Shown: positions 53,989 through 64,000 of the stretch, one piece after another
How positions within the stretch are numbered: the first letter of the stretch is position 1
How the letters are laid out: each line of letters starts with the position of its first letter
Origin: Palaemon carinicauda
Taxonomy: Eukaryota; Arthropoda; Malacostraca; Decapoda; Palaemonidae
Length of the DNA: 64,000 nt
Assembly: GCF_036898095.1 (NCBI RefSeq)
Contig: NC_090728.1
Span: forward strand, 94,769,281 to 94,833,280
Reading direction: 5' to 3'
Notes under the pieces: generated by a model
Seen by the model: only the letters and a program-made list of their open reading frames with translations
What the model was told of the DNA's origin: nothing
Databases searched by the model: none
Translations under genes and position numbers: made by a program

Positions 53989-54768
53989 ACCACTGACCCC
54001 CGAAGGAAAGTGTTCCCCAGAAGCTGAAAAGTTAAAAATACAATTAGATTTCATTAAAAATAATTGAGGCAAATAAAACGGAAAGCAACTCACCCCACAA
54101 CGGGAAAGAAGTTCCTTAATAGTACGTAGTAGTAGTAAAAGGGTGAACGACCTCGAGTAGAGAGAGAGAACGTAGTCAAACTACAACTCCCACATTCCCT
54201 TCGCTGAGAATCCAAGTTCCCCGTAGGAAAGGAGGAACAGCGAAGATAAAAGATGAAGAAAGTCCAGCGATGACGATTCCCCACGGCGGACGAATTAATG
54301 GAAAGCTGAAGGAAACGACCGAAGGACCAAGAGAGGCCGCGCCCCATGACGAGAAACCGTGGTGGCCTAGCACTACCGGTGTCGTTGTCGTACACTACCA
54401 CACAGCACAAACACTGAAAAGAAAACTTACTACATTTCTATACACCAAAATATATACATAAACATAAAGAATGTTTATGTATATATATTACAAGTATAAG
54501 AAAAAGTAAGTAAAAAGATAAAAAGCATTAATGGCTGTCAAAAAGCGAGGGTGAAAGCGGACACGTCCGCTCACCGCCCGAGCCAAAAGTAAAGTGAACT
54601 CATCACACAGGTGTGTGAGGGGGGGGTAACAAGTTACCCCTCCCTAGCCCCCGTTAACTAGCGATGGGGGTAGTAAACCCTCGTTAAAATTCTAATGGCT
54701 CGTCATTTCAGCTATGCGAAAGTAATAACCCATATTAAATAGCGTGGTTTGTATTTCAGTTACGGAAC
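53989..54768. repeat. Repeat X, copy 1
   Basis: From aaccactgacccccgaagga to cagttacggaac. It aligns with 55918-56460 and then 58590-58855, showing the uninterrupted form. No gene recognised; the 106-codon minus-strand frame (54090-54410) has only a weak counterpart in copy 2. Confidence 0.75.
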
Positions 54769-55030
54769 AAAACACTTTTACCTCGCCTTTCCCACGGCGA
54801 GGGCAAGCGTTCTGGGAAGCGTCAACAGGAACGCTCAAGGGGACGTCAGCTCGAGCGCTGACGCCTCTCGTTTCCTTTCACCGATCGACATTCCTTCTCC
54901 CAGGGGTTGGGGAGCTTGGGAGAGGTCTAAGGCTAGGATAACGACAGGGTCGAGCAGACGCATCCTCCACTGACTGATTAAATTCACTGCACTAATTTAA
55001 CACTGAAAATTGCACTTTTATACTCTTTCA
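54769..55030. other. Noncoding spacer
   Basis: GC-richer stretch with a small hairpin (ctcgcctttcccacggcgag near 54781). No gene seen. Confidence 0.5.
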
Positions 55031-55490
55031 CATAAGACCATAATTAGACCTGCCCGCTGCGAGAGATATTACTCTTCCGCCAAGGGCTTGAATGAGAATG
55101 CAATAGGTTATCTGATTAATATTAGAAATCCCAATATCGAACACAAAAACAAATGATGCAAAGTAATTTGTGAGACTGTATCGATTGTCTGAGAACTACG
55201 TAGCGTAACTTTAACTGTACGCTAGTTTTATTTAAACTCTGAAAATAGATCGAGGATTATCTCAATAAAGTATAATAATAGGACAAATATATTCTTAAAA
55301 ATAATATATTCCTTTTATATTATAAAAACTTAAATAATTTTGGTTTGTAAGTAAAATTTTACTTTTCATTCTCTGCATAGAAAAAGAAATGAATATACAA
55401 GTCATACTACGTAGAACAACGTAGTTTACGTCATATGATTGTGACGTTATAGTGTTGGCGTAGTGTTTTCCTTCCACCATTATGTTTTTA
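55031..55490 (+). repeat. Fragment of the TIR element interior
   Basis: Matches 56830-57150 inside the TIR element (gattaatattag, ctacgtagcgtaa, tgtacgcta, aataatatattccttttata). It ends in a degenerate version of the TGACGTCA-N9-CG module (tgacgtta at about 55441). Confidence 0.7.
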
Positions 55491-55552
55491 AGAGTAGGTT
55501 TGTTATTTTTACAGTAGGTGGAAAAAACTCCTAATCCTACCCTTTTCACGTT

Positions 55553-55855
55553 ATGAACATAGCGATCATAATCCAACTACTACTCTGTCAAAATAAAACC
55601 AAACGAGCAAAAGCCAACAGTAAATTGTACATCACCAAGATGACTGCAATTATACAGGTTACAGCGAGTGAAAAATCCAACGTTGTTGCCGGCATGAGCG
55701 GCAGGGTAGATCTGAGGAATCATGGAATGGTTCCAGGTACCTCGCTAGAGGGCGCACAGGTGGTACACCTGGCAACCCAATCTGTGATTGCCGCTAGTTT
55801 TGAAATTTCTGCCGGACGTCAGGGACGTATAGCTATATGTATAACTACCGGGTAA
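55553..55855 (+). other. Unrecognised 100-codon ORF ending at a donor-like site
   Basis: The ATG at 55553 (or 55640, in the context CCAAGATGA) opens a frame to a TAA within GGGTAAGT, which is also a good splice-donor sequence. The composition is balanced (VTASEKSNVVAGMSGRVDL) with no low-complexity runs, but I recognise no domain. It may be a chance frame in repeat DNA or a first coding exon. I see no promoter or downstream exon. Confidence 0.2.
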
Positions 55856-55917
55856 GTCAGATGTTTAAAAACAAGAATTACAATGATTTAAATCAGCTAA
55901 AAATATTCACTAATAGG

Positions 55918-56460
55918 AGGAACCACTGATCCTCCGAAGGGAAGTGTTCCCACGGAGAAGAAGCTGAAAAGTTAAATTACAAATAATTATAATTTCACTT
56001 AAATAATTAAGAAAACAATCAGAAGCGCAACCTAACCCGCGAACGGAAAAGGTGCTTCCCCCGTTAGTACACTGTCGGAGGCCCATGAAAGGTGAACAGC
56101 CTTGAGAAAAGAAAGACTGAAGCCAAACTCTGAAAGGCCACACTCACTTCCCTCAGCAATCCATATGTTCCCCGTGGAAGAGGGAAAGGCGAAGACAACA
56201 GTTGAACGAGGATTGTCCAAACGATGACGATTCCTCTGCGGCGGCTGCCAAGTCAACGGTAGGTTATCCACCGACGGGAAGATCGATAGACAAGGGGGGA
56301 GAGGTCGGAAAGGAAGGTTCCCCAGCCTTGCGCAAGTGTCTCGAGAACCTGTCCTATACATTATCACATACAGTATACAGCACAAACACTGAAAAGGAAA
56401 CTTACATTTCTATATGTATATACATAAACATTAAGAATGTTTTCATATACTGCATGTATA
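55918..56460. repeat. Repeat X, copy 2, left part
   Basis: Matches 53989-54480. The match breaks at the (AT)n tract that flanks the TIR element. Confidence 0.75.
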
Positions 56461-56463
56461 TTG

Positions 56464-56530
<67 letters not shown>
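56461..56530. repeat. (AT)n microsatellite
   Basis: AT run on the left side of the TIR element; (AT)n also flanks its right side (58451-58500, 58517-58573). Confidence 0.95.
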
Positions 56531-56535
<5 letters not shown>

Positions 56536-56602
56536 GTATTGCTCGACTTACAACCTAAACGACATACGACTATTCGACTTTACGACCATTTTTTCAGGGT
56601 GA

Positions 56603-57345
56603 TGACGTCACAAGTTTATCGGAAATAGGACGAATATTACCTTAAGAGTAATCTATTTTCTTGTATACATATAAACTGATTTATCTTGGTAAATTATTAT
56701 TTTCTTTTATTGTTAATATTCAGTATTTATTTTCAGTTAAAAATACATTAAGAAAAGTTTCAATATCTGTCGAGTTCATATGATGTCTGGTGACGTCACA
56801 TCACCGGCGGAAAGCTTCCGGGCAATACAGTGATTCCCTTCCAATAGGCTAACGATTAATATTAGTATTTATATTATCGAAATATTAAATAACGATACAA
56901 AGTATTTTGAGGGTCTGTATCGGTTGTCATGAGTACTGTACTACGTAGCGTAAATTTGACTGTACGCTACTTTTTTAATCTCTGATAATGGATCGATGTT
57001 TATCTAAAGAAAATATACTTTTAGGGCAAATATTTTCTTGAAAATAATATATTTCCTTTTACATTATAAAAATAAAATACTTTTGTTTGTTTGCAAGTCA
57101 TTCTTCGTAGAGATTACTGTACGTCACGTGACTTGTGACGTCATGTATCTGGCGGAAGCGCGCTGACAAACCGAATGATTTCCTTTCATTGTTACCGAGT
57201 AATCTTATTACAGCATTCCCATCATCGAAACACCCAGTTACGATATCAAGTGTTTTAGTGGTCTGTATCATAAGTTATAAGATTAGTACAACTTACCGTA
57301 AATTTAAGAAAAAAAGTCTGATGACGTCATATTTCTAGCGGAAGG
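56603..57345 (+). promoter_or_regulatory. Four TGACGTCA-N9-CGGAA modules
   Basis: Perfect TGACGTCA (CRE-type) palindromes lie at 56603, 56791, 57136 and 57322. In every case exactly nine bases separate the palindrome from CGGAA, an ETS-like core. Fixed spacing argues for tandem duplication of a module. Whether proteins bind it is unknown. Confidence 0.75.
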
Positions 57346-57475
57346 CGAGAGGCAAATCAAGTGATTTCCTTCCGATGCATTACTATTCCCATAATTGAAA
57401 TATCGAATAATGATATATAAAATTTTTTAATAATTTTCAAAAAAAAAATATGAAGATACAACTGAATTAAAAACA

Positions 57476-57537
<62 letters not shown>

Positions 57538-57571
57538 TATTCCTTTTATAACTAATAATAAGGTCTATAAA

Positions 57572-58180
57572 CGAACTGTATGGAAAACGTGATACCCTAT
57601 AACATATTGGCGCTGATGTAATATGCATTATGAAGAAATTTTGAATGTCAAGAAAATTATATAAATCAGTGTTATTCGCACTATATATATGTGCTCATAA
57701 TAGTAATACGGCAGTGTGACCTTGAGATCAGCTGATGCCAACCGAAAGTAAATTAAAAGTATTTGTTGATTATTGATATGCTCAAGAAATTGAAAAATAA
57801 AATATAAACGTTCTTTAATAAACCACAATTAAACACAGTAATTTTTAATGAAATATAAAGGCTTAATATTGAACTACAATACTGTATGAAGCTTTAGAAA
57901 TGAACTACCCGTATGCAATTGCGAGAGCGAGCACACACACACACACACACACACAGAAAGAGCTACAACGATTTTGCATTATACCTAATGATTAGACGAC
58001 CTGTATGGAAACTGATTTACTGTAACATATTGGCGTTGATGTAATATATCATCATGAAGATATTTCTAATAAGTTAAGAAATGATAAAAAAATATGCCAT
58101 ACGTATGTACGCCATATTTTGATACGGTAGGTAGCGGCACTTTCAGATCAGCTGATCATAACCAAAGGTAAAAAAAAAAA
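57572..58180 (+). repeat. Tandem duplication, period about 427 bp
   Basis: The sequence ctgtatggaaa...taacatattggcg, near 57575, recurs near 58001, and agatcagctgat recurs at about 57725 and 58147. Both units lie within the TIR element. Confidence 0.75.
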
Positions 58181-58446
58181 TTTCAGTACTCGATTGTAAA
58201 ATGCTTCCAAAATTGATGAATAGAATACAATAATGCATTTATAGAGCATATGATATCCTATGAAACAAGAAAATGGAATAATGATAGACAGTAAGAAAAT
58301 ATTGACAAAATATGATCCAGATGATTGCTGAATCATAACGTATCAAAATAAATCTACGGAAACTTCACTTTTCTAGTTCGACATACGGCCAACTCGACTT
58401 ACGACTCATCTCTCGGTCCCTATCTCGGTCGTAAGTCGAGCAATAC

Positions 58447-58502
<56 letters not shown>

Positions 58503-58511
58503 TGTATACAC

Positions 58512-58575
<64 letters not shown>

Positions 58576-58589
58576 ATATATATATGAAG

Positions 58590-58855
58590 AAAGTTAGTTA
58601 AAAGGCAAAAATTAATGGCAGTCCAAAATAGCTGAGGAGGAAGAGCGGTTACAACCGGTCTCCATCCGTGCCAAAAGTAAAGTAAGCTAAATCACCGGTG
58701 TGTGAGTGGGAGCGGTAGAAAGCTAACCCCTCTGCCCCGGCTAACTAGCGGTATGGGTAGTTAACCCTCGCTACATTTTAATGGCTTGTCATTTCAGCTT
58801 CGCAGAAAGTAATACCTCTAAATAAATAGCATAGGTTTGTATTCCAGTTACAGAA
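58590..58855. repeat. Repeat X, copy 2, right part
   Basis: Matches 54505-54768 (ggcttgtcatttcagct, ggtttgtattccagttac), completing copy 2 beyond the TIR insertion. Confidence 0.75.
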
Positions 58856-59971
58856 CCAACAAATATTGCACTTGACATGTCATAGCAGCCAAAAGCATTA
58901 AAGTAAACAATAACACAGTTAGAGTAATCTATTTCATTCATAATGGAATAGGCTAGTAAATTAAATTCTTTATCATATAGATTCCTGTCAGCCTTCTATT
59001 GTTTGGTTAACATTATTCTTACCCGATTATTAAGTACTACAGTAAATTGGATCTCACTACTAAGAGCAAAGTTCTTTATGAAAATAAGAAAATTGGAAAG
59101 TGAGAACTTTACAATTCGCACACAAAATCTTTGAAAAAAAAAAATTTAAGGTTACACAATCAATCAAGTGAAATCTCATGAAATTATAAAACATTTATTA
59201 CTTATATTTTAAAAACAAAGATGCTGAACCCAACACATATTGTGGCAAATCAAAACTGTATTGCATAGTTAACAAAATTTGCCACCAAAACTACTCTCTT
59301 CTGGACATGCCATTAAAAATCTGGCAACAACAAATATGTATTTACTTTTTGGTTTATAGTCACATACAACAACTATTGACTTATAAGAAGTTGTAACAGG
59401 TACATACTTGTCCCTGAGGAAATGGAGGATCTTTGTTTTTTAAATGTTCTTGCCATATATAATGGCTGAATATAAGAACTTGCATGTACAGTATTCAAGT
59501 AAAAAATATTTTCTTTTTAAATACAATAATCTATTTTATTAGTAAAAAAAAAAAATACATTTTACACCAAAATATCTCAGCAATGATAATTTCTTGTGTC
59601 CCTGGTACTTTATTTCAAAAACAGTTCTTACGTTTTACAAGTTTACATGGGTCATAGAAGAAACAATATTTAGAATACCTGTAATGTAAAAAAAAAGTTA
59701 AGCAATTGGATGGCATTACCTGCTACAGATATAAATTTTCAAATCTACAATTTTTCCTTCTTCTAAAATCTCTCTCTTATGTACGTCATCCTGATCTTTT
59801 AACGACACAAAGAGACAATTACCTTTTGTTCTGCAATTTATCATTAAGTATTTATATAAAATCTAACTTAAAACATGAAACTTGAATAATATTTATTTTG
59901 ATTTAGGCACTGTATTTACTTACCTTAGTCCTGATAAAGAAGTATCACAACTATTTGCTGTGGATATTTCT
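58856..59971. other. Intergenic or distal 3' region of the DARS1 gene
   Basis: AT-rich unique-looking sequence. No gene or repeat recognised. Confidence 0.5.
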
Positions 59972-60431
59972 TTTATTTAATACAACCAAATGTTGTCTAT
60001 TTTACTTCCAAATTCCATCATTTGTAATAAGGTGCGATACAAACAAATTATTACAACACACTGAAAGCAGATATTGAAAAACAGGGAAGCAAAATACTAA
60101 ATCACACCGGAAGTGTTCATGATTCTGCAAATCTTTGAAACCTGGTAAAAAGACAGACATTTTGGTACAATACTGTATACATACATATATGCAAATAATT
60201 CCTCCCATTTCCTTTCATATATGGCAAACCAAAAATTAAAATGTTGTGAACCTACAAATGTAAATCATTAAATCCAGTAGCCATGTTTTATATCCAATTA
60301 CAAGTTAAATTTGTGATTACCTTATAACAAAAGTACAGCAGCTGAAGTAATAAAAACCCAAACCATAAAATCTATCTCTGCTTCAATAATAATTGAGCAA
60401 GGGACATTACAATAGCAAGTAAAATGACAAT
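59972..60431 (-). other. Probable DARS1 3' untranslated region
   Basis: The first canonical AATAAA on the minus strand after the stop codon is at 59977-59972, about 455 nt downstream. Further AATAAA signals lie at 59897-59892 and near 59610. The true cleavage site cannot be told from sequence alone. Confidence 0.5.
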
Positions 60432-61472
60432 CTAAGGAGTGAGCCTTTTAGGATCACGTGGGAACAGTGAAGTCTTTCTAATATTATCCAGGCCAAGGTA
60501 GAGCATCGTTACTCGTTCTAATCCAATTCCACCTCCAGCATGGGGAGGACATCCAAATTTGAAAGAGTCTATATATGACTGAATTGTGTCAATTGGAATA
60601 CCATGTGCCTTTGCTCTCTCAACCAAAAAGTCTGGATCATGAATTCGCTGTGCTCCTGACAAAATCTCTTCTCCACGCATAAACATATCATAGGAATTAC
60701 TCCATTTTGCATCTTCTGGGTCTGGCATTGTATAAAATGGTCGAACTGCCAAGGGGAACTTGTCTAAAATATAAAAGTCGGTGTCATACTTAGCTTTTAC
60801 TAACCTCCCAAGTAGCTTTTCATTGGGTGTACTCAGGTCCTCTGTCTCATCCATCTCTATTCCAGCTTCTTTCAACATTTGAACACCTTCTCTGAATGTT
60901 AGACACAGTGGTGGATCAAGAAACTTGAATGGTTCTGATGGGAACTGCTTATTAACTGTAGCAATATCTACAGCATGATCATCACGAAGACCTCTGAAAA
61001 TACTTGTGAACATATCTCCAATGGCATACATTGCTTCATGGTAATGATGCGTAAATGCCATCTCTAAGTCCAACCCCACAAACTCTGTAAGGTGTCTATG
61101 GGTGTTTGAATTTTCAGCTCTAAAAACAGGACCAATTGTAAATACTTTACCAAAATCAGATGCAATGGCCATCTGCTTATACAGCTGTGGGCTTTGTGCA
61201 AGAAATGCTTCTTTTTCAAAGTACTTCATTCCAAAAACATTTGCTCCACCCTCAGATGCTGCCGATATCAACTTTGGACACATAATTTCAATAAAACCTT
61301 TAGCTCTTAAGGCTTCTCTAAACTGGTGACATACACCTGCTTGTAATCTGAAGATTGCTTGGTTTGTGGGTGTGCGTAAGTCCAAGATACGGTTATCTAA
61401 TCTGGTATCTTGATTTACTTTGACTTGGAGACCTTCAGGGTCATCAACATCTGGACGCATTGCATCCTCAAT
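60432..61472 (-). CDS. DARS1: Aspartyl-tRNA synthetase, cytosolic: terminal coding exon
   Basis: The enzyme charges tRNA-Asp with aspartate in the cytosol. This exon carries the class II catalytic domain. Numbering from the Met at 61460: the conserved QDTRLDNR block at 17-24, motif 1 around 48-66 with Pro62, the aspartate-specific QSPQLYKQ at 89-96, motif 2 [17 protein letters not shown] (111-127; Arg114), and motif 3 GGGIGLERV (309-317; Arg316). The C-terminus is [10 protein letters not shown]. The frame continues four codons upstream (IEDA) to a splice acceptor tttaacag (AG at 61473-61474), so the exon begins in phase 0 at 61472 and the Met is internal. The N-terminal and OB-fold anticodon-binding exons lie beyond the window. 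No lesions are seen, and it is surely functional. Confidence 0.97.
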   Translation of the reverse strand: MEDAMRPDVDDPEGLQVKVNQDTRLDNRILDLRTPTNQAIFRLQAGVCHQFREALRAKGFIEIMCPKLISAASEGGANVFGMKYFEKEAFLAQSPQLYKQMAIASDFGKVFTIGPVFRAENSNTHRHLTEFVGLDLEMAFTHHYHEAMYAIGDMFTSIFRGLRDDHAVDIATVNKQFPSEPFKFLDPPLCLTFREGVQMLKEAGIEMDETEDLSTPNEKLLGRLVKAKYDTDFYILDKFPLAVRPFYTMPDPEDAKWSNSYDMFMRGEEILSGAQRIHDPDFLVERAKAHGIPIDTIQSYIDSFKFGCPPHAGGGIGLERVTMLYLGLDNIRKTSLFPRDPKRLTP

Positions 61473-61514
61473 CTGTTAAAATAAATAATAAAAAAAAAAT
61501 AAATGAACATGACA

Positions 61515-63060
61515 AATTTAAAGTAATTTGTATTTTTCTTAATGATACAAACCTTGAGCTCTTTATAGTATTAGGGAATATACTTTGGGCAAAGCTGGAA
61601 GACTAGCCTTACGACTTTTAGCGAGTAGCTACCCCACTGCTAGTTATTGGAGCGGTAAGGGTTAGTACTTAGTATTTGTGCTCACACATGCACACACCTG
61701 AGTTCTATCGTCACTTTTACTTGCAGGCAGGACTTACCAAGGGATAGGTGATGGCGGGCCAAATTTCTATAGAGCTTTAAATTTGTCCTTTGTTTCGACA
61801 CTAAAAAAATACGAAACCTTTTGCTCTATATTAGGGAAGATTCACCCCTTAGGTGGGTGGAAATCCTAACCAACTGGCTGGCTTTTGACCTGGCATTTTC
61901 CACGTACGTGCTCTGCACGTATGAGGGAAAAAATTCTGACACCTCACTAAACTCTACATGCATTAGCACACTTTAGCGGCCTGAGCAATCTGTGTGATTA
62001 TGTGATAGTAGCAGTGAGACGTGTCTATGTAAGAATTCTCAAAAATGTAGGAATCTTTGAACTAACCATAGACATCACCCAATCACACCCCGCCAGTTGG
62101 GTATAGGGACACAAGAAGTACATATCTCTACACCAGGTCCCACAAGGGAAATAGTTTTACCTGCAGACAGAGGAGGCCAGCTTGCAGAGTATCGTAGGTG
62201 CTGTTTCACCCAGAGAGGGGAAGATGAGAGAGAGAAAGAGCCAGTCATTCTTGTCATTCATCCCAGACTTCATTCAGGGGAACCTCTGCCATCTGCTACT
62301 TGTTCTTCAAGGAGCCTGAAGTGTCTAAATCATTTGTTGTGTAACCACCATAGGGCCAATGGAGAATGTCTCCATGTTCCTGTGGGTCACTTATTGTAGG
62401 TAGTGGGCGGTGAAGGTCGTCTGACGCTTCCATGCACTAGCTTGTACGACCAGCGTCACAGAGTACAATGGTTCTTCTTGCATGCCATGGACGTACTTAT
62501 GCCCCCAACGTCATGAGCTCTATGTCTCTTCGTCTACAGATAAGTCTAAGGATTCAATGCCCGGTCTACGACCTTGTGAATCCACACAGAGATCAGGATT
62601 TTGGTGATCCTTCTCTTGATCTCCCCCGTGCTGCCACTCGGGGGCGAGCTCCTCCAGTTCTTTTGAGGTACCACCTAGAGCTCCAAACTGGACGAAGACT
62701 CCCAACCTGGAAGGGCTCTAATCTGGGATCCATATGCTGCCAGATTTTGGGTCTGGACACACTCAGGAATGAAGTAGAGTATTATCTGTTCGCAATCCTG
62801 GAATGGGAGACGTCAATGTCATAAGAAAGGGCATGATGTTCATCAATTCTTTCGGCCGGGGTCAAGGCATGCAGGAAGGTCTTCCCAAGTGTCAGGTGAA
62901 GAACTGATGTCAGATACAGCAGCACCAAGGGTGCTCCTTCCGAGATCACAATAAGCTGACCATGTTTCACATAGGTGGTCTAACCTCAGGCTCAGGGAAG
63001 GTACGTTGGAGACTCCATATGAGGATAGAAAAATCCAATGAAAAGGAAATCCCCTTCACA
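61515..63060. repeat. Dispersed repeat R, copy 2 (in the DARS1 intron)
   Basis: It begins with the same foldback plan as copy 1: a left arm at 61517-61580 (tttgtatttttcttaatgat), a right arm near 61770-61850, then cccttaggtgggtgga. The match to 41220-41640 continues at 62110-62470. Frames at 62097-62399 and 62468-62824 have no recognisable domain. Confidence 0.65.
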
Positions 63061-63073
63061 TCAAAAGCTAGGC

Positions 63074-63829
63074 TCAAAGATGAGCAGTAGCCTTTGACTG
63101 ACTAAAAGCTCCTCTTCTTGCTAACTTGCGCAAAATAACAGATAACTTTGGAGCTAAGAAATCTGCTGTCTTTATAAAAAACAACGGAAAAATACCATTT
63201 GGGTCTACACCTCCATAAGCATCAAGGTCCATCCACAGAGCTTTAATTTCACGAGATCGAAAAGCTAACCTAGTTAGTTTAGCCTCAAGAAAACAGGAAT
63301 GAGGAAGTTCTAGTTTTTCATTACTCTGTTTACTGTCAAAAACATCAGCCAAAAGGGTTGCCTTTTCCTTTGGACAGTGAGAGACTGAGCCATCTGGTTT
63401 AAGTAAAGGAAGAACTGTTGCATCTACACCAAAGAGTGCAGATTTAAGGGTAGACCACCATTTATGTTCCTGAGTTATACCAGAAAGGGTTTCTTTTATG
63501 GCTAAATTGTACTCCTTTTCAGTTGAGGCATAAACTCTCTGAGCAAAAGCTCGAAGGTACGTATAGTTGTTCCAGGTCAAATCTGATCTGTTACCCTTCC
63601 AAAGGTGATAGGCCTCCTGCTTCTCCAAATAAGCACGTCTACAATCATCATTGAACCACGGTTTGTCCTTCACTCGGTACCTTAGCACACGAGAAGGGAT
63701 ACGCCTATCAATTATGTTGACTAGATTCTCATTCAAAGGGGAAACAGGATCTACACTACTATATAATTGTAACCAATTCAAGCACAAAAGATCATGCAAA
63801 ATCCAATTCCAGTCTTGAGGGAAGTTCAT
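63074..63829 (-). pseudogene. LINE ORF2 fragment (linker to start of RT)
   Basis: The 251-codon frame reads DKPWFNDDCRRAYLEKQEAY and YLRAFAQRVYASTEKEYN, the region between endonuclease and RT in non-LTR elements. LLKPDGSVSHCPKEKATLLA and PLFFIKTADFLAPKLSVILR follow, as at the start of their RT domain. The match stops at KLARRGAFS, where the frame leaves the expected sequence. Endonuclease and RT catalytic motifs are absent. It lies in the DARS1 intron in the same orientation as the gene. Confidence 0.8.
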
Positions 63830-64000
63830 TTTTAGCCAGGAATGCAGGATCTGGGTAATTTTAAGTGCTGTTACTGCTTTAAATAGTAGATAGTTGAACT
63901 AACATAGAAAACGTCACTGTTAGGCTCTTAAAGACCGCTAAATAATATAAAAACAGTCACAGCAGTTTTCATAGTTCATTTGCTAGGATTTATGTTATGT

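Larger units (their letters stand above)
56533..58449. mobile_element. Non-autonomous DNA transposon with TIRs, flanked by TA
   Basis: The ends are CAGGTATTGCTCGACTTAC and its complement, with 23 terminal bp matching but for one base and further patchy pairing inside. TA lies on each side (56531-56532, 58450-58451), the target of the Tc1/mariner/pogo superfamily. The empty-site sequence is present in repeat X copy 1. The 1917-bp element encodes no transposase. Its interior has diverged tandem repeats, (GA)n at 57482-57535 and (CA)n at 57935-57954. Confidence 0.82.
61473..64000 (-). other. DARS1: Intron of DARS1 (3' part)
   Basis: It starts at the acceptor 61473-61474 and runs past the window edge. 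No further exon is recognised. It hosts a copy of repeat R and a LINE fragment; 63830-64000 holds nothing recognisable. Confidence 0.75.

Noticed and set aside
61458..61460. ATG as the start of an aspartyl-tRNA synthetase protein
   Set aside because: The frame continues upstream to a splice acceptor at 61473-61474, and the anticodon-binding domain is missing, so this Met is internal.
62097..62824. Two plus-strand frames of 100 and 118 codons in the DARS1 intron
   Set aside because: They lie in repeat R copy 2, are not open in copy 1, and show no domain.

Overview
The window looks like genomic DNA of a decapod crustacean (prawn or shrimp). Three things suggest this: long (AT)n, (GT)n, (CT)n and (GA)n microsatellites; DIRS1-like, BEL/Pao, Penelope-like and several LINE-type retroelements packed together; and a single host gene fragment whose protein is a metazoan cytosolic aspartyl-tRNA synthetase. 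The assignment is an inference from sequence reading; no database was searched. There is no bacterial-style operon, rRNA gene or CRISPR array.

Layout. Positions 1-966 are a 278-bp tandem satellite whose unit carries a tRNA-like module. Positions 1109-9932 are DIRS1-like element A (minus strand) with inverted terminal repeats (ITRs), an internal complementary region (ICR) that copies the joined ends, and gag, RT-RNase H and tyrosine recombinase reading frames. A decayed Penelope-like element follows (9953-11170), then a 1.17-kb block with LTR-like ends (11533-12697). Two related BEL/Pao elements lie head to head: M (minus, 13569-14497 LTR, body to 18751) and P (plus, 18922-27225, two 1.88-kb LTRs). 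Both lack the same stretch of pol, from the end of RT to the C-terminal part of integrase. A third, diverged BEL relative (27226-32009) has a gag-like frame and an open but active-site-less RT-like frame, and ends in a 1.8-kb LTR. That LTR recurs inverted (about 32300-34078) and as a solo LTR with a target-site duplication (34736-36534).

Positions 36535-40670 hold microsatellites, a foldback element, a LINE interrupted by a second LINE with a 10-bp target duplication, and Tc1/mariner-like remnants. A long noncoding repeat ('R', 40665 to about 53.7 kb) is split by DIRS1-like element B (44864-53130, minus), a relative of A with different inactivating changes. Positions 53989-58855 hold two copies of a repeat ('X'); the second is split by a 1.92-kb element with terminal inverted repeats (TIRs) flanked by TA, whose interior carries four TGACGTCA palindromes at fixed spacing from CGGAA.

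The one host gene is the large terminal coding exon of aspartyl-tRNA synthetase (60432-61472, minus). Its upstream intron contains a second R copy and a LINE fragment. Every mobile-element gene here has at least one visible lesion, so the window is mostly a record of nested insertion and decay around one housekeeping gene.
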